From Phocoena phocoena (Eukaryota; Chordata; Mammalia; Artiodactyla; Phocoenidae), in NCBI RefSeq assembly GCF_963924675.1, contig NC_089223.1:13280881-13344880 (forward strand): a stretch of 64,000 nucleotides of DNA, written 5' to 3'. Below the pieces are notes generated by a model. The model searched no databases. It saw only the letters and a list, made by a program, of their open reading frames with translations, and had not been told where the DNA came from. The position numbers and the translations under genes were made by a program. Within the stretch, counting starts at the first letter, position 1, and every line of letters begins with the position of its first letter. Below are positions 60,870-64,000 of this stretch, piece by piece.

Positions 60870-60932
60870 GGTAGTGCCTGGCAAAGAGCTTGGCACACAG
60901 TAAGCACATAATAAATATTTGGTGAACGAGTG
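60870..60932 (+). repeat. MIR/L2 3' end fragment
   Basis: 'gtagtgcctggcaaagagct', 'tggcacacagtaagcacata', 'ataaatatttggtgaac' is the shared MIR/L2 tail. Confidence 0.6.
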
Positions 60933-61474
60933 CTTAGGGACATAGGCTTTGGAGTCAGATAGAATTGGTTTTGGATCCCATGTTCTCTACTCTGCTTCTT
61001 TGGCTTCCATGATGCACTCTCCTGGGTTTTCTCCTACCTCTCTCTCTGTTCCCAAAGTATTTCCGTCATTTGTCCTGTACCTTCGGAGCTTTTCTATTTC
61101 ATGCCACTCTTCCCCTGAACAATTTCATTTATTCCCACAGCCTCAGTTGTCATCAGTATGCTAACTCTTGAATCATTCTTCTAGCTCAGATCTTTTTCCT
61201 GAGTTCATATATTCAGTAGACTGTCTACACTTAGATGAACCACGAGCACCTCCAACTCAAAAAAAAAAAAAAAGGCTTGAGCTCTGTGAGGGAAAGGACG
61301 AAACATGTACACCTACTCTACTGGGTACCTGCGTATAACATAGTACCTGCCACACCGTAGGCTGCAGGTATACGCTTGACTGAATGGATATCTGTAATTA
61401 AACTGATTATCTTTCCATCATCCTAGCACTAACCCCACTATAACATAATTGACTAATTACTGGTCTGTAACCTT

Positions 61475-61700
61475 CTTTAAACTCCATGAGGGCAGAAATC
61501 CTATCTGTCTTATTTGCGGCAGTTAAGCCTAGCGCATTATTTGGTATATAGTAGTTATTCAAAAAATATTTGCTTCATTTTATTGCTGTACATGTCTTTG
61601 GGCAAATCACTTATCCTTTCTGAGCTTTGTATTCCTGACCCATCAAACAGTAATAATATTACCTTATATTGTTGTTGTAAAGATGAAACAATTCAGTTTA
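61475..61700 (+). repeat. L2 tail and adjacent MIR piece
   Basis: 'aactccatgagggcagaaatc' and 'tttggtatatagtagttattc' form the L2 tail. 61590-61700 is a forward MIR piece ('tttgggcaaatcacttatcc', 'aataatattaccttatattg'). Confidence 0.55.
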
Positions 61701-61910
61701 ATATGTATAAAATTTTTCTTTAACTTTTTACTATAAAAAAAGTTCAAATACACACATAAACGTGTAACTAGAGACTTAGTTTCTTCTACATGTATATTGC
61801 AAGGAGTGGGGAGATGGAAAGGATTACAGACTAAACGATTTAGGAGACATACACCAAATGTAGTATATGGACCTTCCTTATTTGGATCCTGATTAATATT
61901 GTGTTGGGGT

Positions 61911-62392
61911 GTGTGTGGTAAGCCGAATAATGCCCCCCCAAAGATGTCCATATCCTAATATCCAGAGCCTGTGAATATGTTATATTGCATGTCGAAGGGG
62001 AATTAGGGATGCAGATGGAATTACGATTGTTTATCACCTGACTTTAAAATAGGAATATTATCCTGGTGGGCCCATTGTAATCACGAGGGCCTTTAAAACT
62101 GGAAGAGGGAAGCAAAGAGAGAGTTAGAGTGCTGTAGCATGAGAAGGACTCAACCTGCTGGCTTTGAGATGGTGGATGAACCATGGTATTTGGGCAGCTC
62201 TAGAAGCTGGAGAAAAGCAAGGAAATGGATTTTCCCTAGAGCTTTCAGGAAGAAACTCAGCCCTGCCAACGCCTTGACTTTGGCCCGGTAATATCAGTGT
62301 AGGAAAACTGTAAAATAATACACTTGTGCTGTTTTTAAGTCGATGCGGTTTTAGTAATTTGTTACAGCAGCGAGAGAAAACTAATACAGAGG
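61911..62392 (+). mobile_element. MLT1-like LTR (MaLR), old
   Basis: Forward LTR: 'taagccgaataatgcccccc', 'agatgtccatatcctaatat', 'ggtgggcccattgtaatcac', 'agaagctggagaaaagcaag', 'gtaatttgttacagcagcg', ending 'aaaactaatacag'. LTR only; no retroviral genes adjacent. Confidence 0.75.
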
Positions 62393-62992
62393 TTAATCAG
62401 AAGTAAATTGGAAAATTGGTTATTTGATAATGATAAGGAGATTTTTGTTTTATTTTAGGTGTGATAATGGTATTATGGGTAGATTTTTAAAAAGAGTACT
62501 CTTAGAAATGATGTTGAAATATTATGGATTAAATGATAAATCTTGAATTTGCTTCAGGACAGTTCAGAGACGGCAGGGGAGTGAGCGAATATAGTCGAAA
62601 CATGATTGGTTATCAGGTGATACGTTGTAAAGCTTGATTTTTTTCCTCTTTATTCAATTTTATGGGTTTTTAAAATAATGAATTGTTTCCGTAGCATCCT
62701 CTAAAGATGATCAATGTGGTTTTTTTACATTCCAGGATCATTGTGAGTTCATGTTAACTTATTTGAAGTATTTCAATCCTTTGTAGTTATTATTATTATT
62801 AATGCTCAGGCTGTCTCATCTGCTTCTTTAAGTCCATTTGATACAACTCTAGTTCTTTGATAGCGTTCTTGCTTTCTACTTCGACAAGATATTCTGGACT
62901 TTCCATGTTCATTGTTTGTCCCAATCCTAGAATCAGCAGTTTCTCTAAGGAGTCTGGTTCCTTTCAGTGGGAAGACAGTAATTTTGGTGCCA

Positions 62993-63690
62993 GAGTCATT
63001 CATTCTCTAAACAAAGATTTGTTAAGCAACATGCTGGGGACTGTTCTAGGTGCCAGAGATACAGCAATGAACGAAACAGACAGTGTCCCTGGCCTCAAGG
63101 TGTGGAGAGAGAGATAAAGAGCAATAAGAAGAATATAAAATATGTTAGATGGGGATGATAAACCAGTTAAGGAGTATAGAGAATGCTGGTTTGGAGGGAG
63201 AGGGTTGCTGTTTTATGTAGGGTGGTGAGAGAAAGCCACCTTGGTAAAATGGCCTCTGAGCAGAGAACAGGAAGGAAATGAGGGAGCAAGCCATGCAAGC
63301 AGCTGGGGAAAAGATTTCCAGGCAGAGGGACTAGAAACTACAAAGGCCCTGAATTAGAAGCATACTGGCCATTTAGAGAAATAGTAAGGAAGACAGTGTG
63401 CCCTGTAGCTCGTGAGCAAAGGAAAAGTGGCAGATCAGGCCAGAGAGGTTGCGGGAGTCCGATTCTACAGGACCTCTGGTTTTAGTTCTGACTTCGAAGG
63501 GAGTTGTTGGAGGGTTTTTAGCAGAGGAGCAGCGTGACCTGATTTAGTTTTTCCTGGCCTCTATGTCCTTGGAAGGGTAGAGCAGGATCTTCAGGCAGTC
63601 ACTGCAATAAGTTATCCAAGCAGGAGACAATGATGGCTTGAACTGGGACGTGCTCTGGACGTTGTAAGAAGTCATCAGGTTATATATTTC
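62993..63690 (+). repeat. Old interspersed repeat, second copy
   Basis: 'gtcattcattctctaaacaaag', 'ggactgttctaggtgccagag', 'acagtgtccctggcctcaag', 'ttccaggcagagggactaga', 'actacaaaggccctgaatta', 'agcagaggagcagcgtgacc'. Same family and order as 24885-25440 but longer. Non-coding. Confidence 0.65.
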
Positions 63691-64000
63691 TCATATTGTC
63701 GTGGGCACTTCATCTTTCAACACCAACTTGCTCTCCTACTGAATGATATGTTCAGCAATTCAAAAGCACTACATCTAGTAAGAGTAAAACCTTCCTTGGA
63801 AGACGCTCAGCGGCATCTGTTTGTTTAGGGGGATATCATCCCCCAGCCCCATTTGACTTATGTTAAGTTTCCAAGTAAGGCTTGACGTAACGTAGTGTTT
63901 TTTCACCTAGTATATGCCAGTAATAAGAATATTTTGCTGGTAGTTGAATAATTTGACTTGAACCAGAGAGTTAACTGATGAATTTCATGCCTGTTCAGGT

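Larger units (their letters stand above)
39366..64000 (+). other. PDLIM5: PDLIM5 intron leading to the LIM exons
   Basis: The remaining 24.6 kb contains no recognisable LIM-coding exon (no Cys/His-rich open segment flanked by splice sites was found), so the LIM exons lie downstream. Repeats in it are listed separately. 43.0-44.4, 53.4-57.0 and 58.1-60.4 kb show little that I can name; 54030-54260 resembles a piece of the old repeat family seen at 63 kb. Confidence 0.75.

Noticed and set aside
62857..63117. 86-codon frame near the window end, considered as a LIM exon
   Set aside because: No paired Cys/His zinc ligands; overlaps an old interspersed repeat.

Overview
This window is mammalian nuclear DNA, almost certainly from a cetartiodactyl and most likely a cetacean. 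The evidence is a set of about ten tRNA-derived SINEs of the CHR type (reading GGGCTTCCCTGGTGGCGCAG from the 5' end), together with cetartiodactyl-type L1 elements. There is no bacterial-style gene organisation. Nearly all of the sequence is intron and interspersed repeat, and most open frames are repeat-derived or chance. Species cannot be resolved by eye.

One protein-coding gene is recognised: PDLIM5 (ENH, Enigma homologue), on the + strand, covering its middle third. Exons seen, in order: 2535-2707 and 3070-3106 (constitutive internal region); 3657-3750 (alternative last exon with a stop, followed by a 3'UTR and poly(A) signals near 4.79 kb, giving the LIM-less short isoforms); 27184-27300, 29381-29518 and 30252-30383 (three cassette exons, all phase 2 in and phase 2 out, each a multiple of 3); and 39178-39365 (GC-rich exon leading to the LIM-coding exons, which lie beyond the window). 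The PDZ exons lie upstream of the window. The layout shows how one gene makes short PDZ-only, standard PDZ-LIM, and cassette-extended proteins simply by exon choice, because every junction up to the 39178 exon has the same phase.

The introns are filled by mobile elements. 10.1-15.9 kb holds a 5'-truncated sense L1 with a 15-bp target duplication and two nested SINEs. 44.45-52.47 kb holds an essentially full-length antisense L1 (about 8 kb) with a GC/CpG-rich 5'UTR, a YY1-type CCATCTT site at its very 5' end, a diverged 12-bp target duplication and three nested SINEs. Smaller L1 3' ends lie at 23.4, 34.3-35.3, 38.8-39.1 and 57.0-57.4 kb. Also present are Tigger-type DNA transposons (8.65 and 31.1 kb), hAT/MER1-like elements (25.45 and 57.4 kb), MLT1-type LTRs (8.96 and 61.9 kb), and old MIR and L2 pieces. 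Many of the young insertions have clear target-site duplications, so the order of insertion can be read.

Items worth a second look: a possible undescribed PDLIM5 exon at 32324-32382 whose phases match an alternative to the 39178 exon; a GC-rich, alanine-rich and apparently fast-evolving exon at 39178 with a tandem NAGNAG acceptor and an L1 about 100 bp upstream; a perfect hairpin just before the 27184 cassette exon; a perfect 13-bp hairpin beside the Tigger element; and the intact-looking L1 promoter region inside the gene. No clearly new biological system was found.
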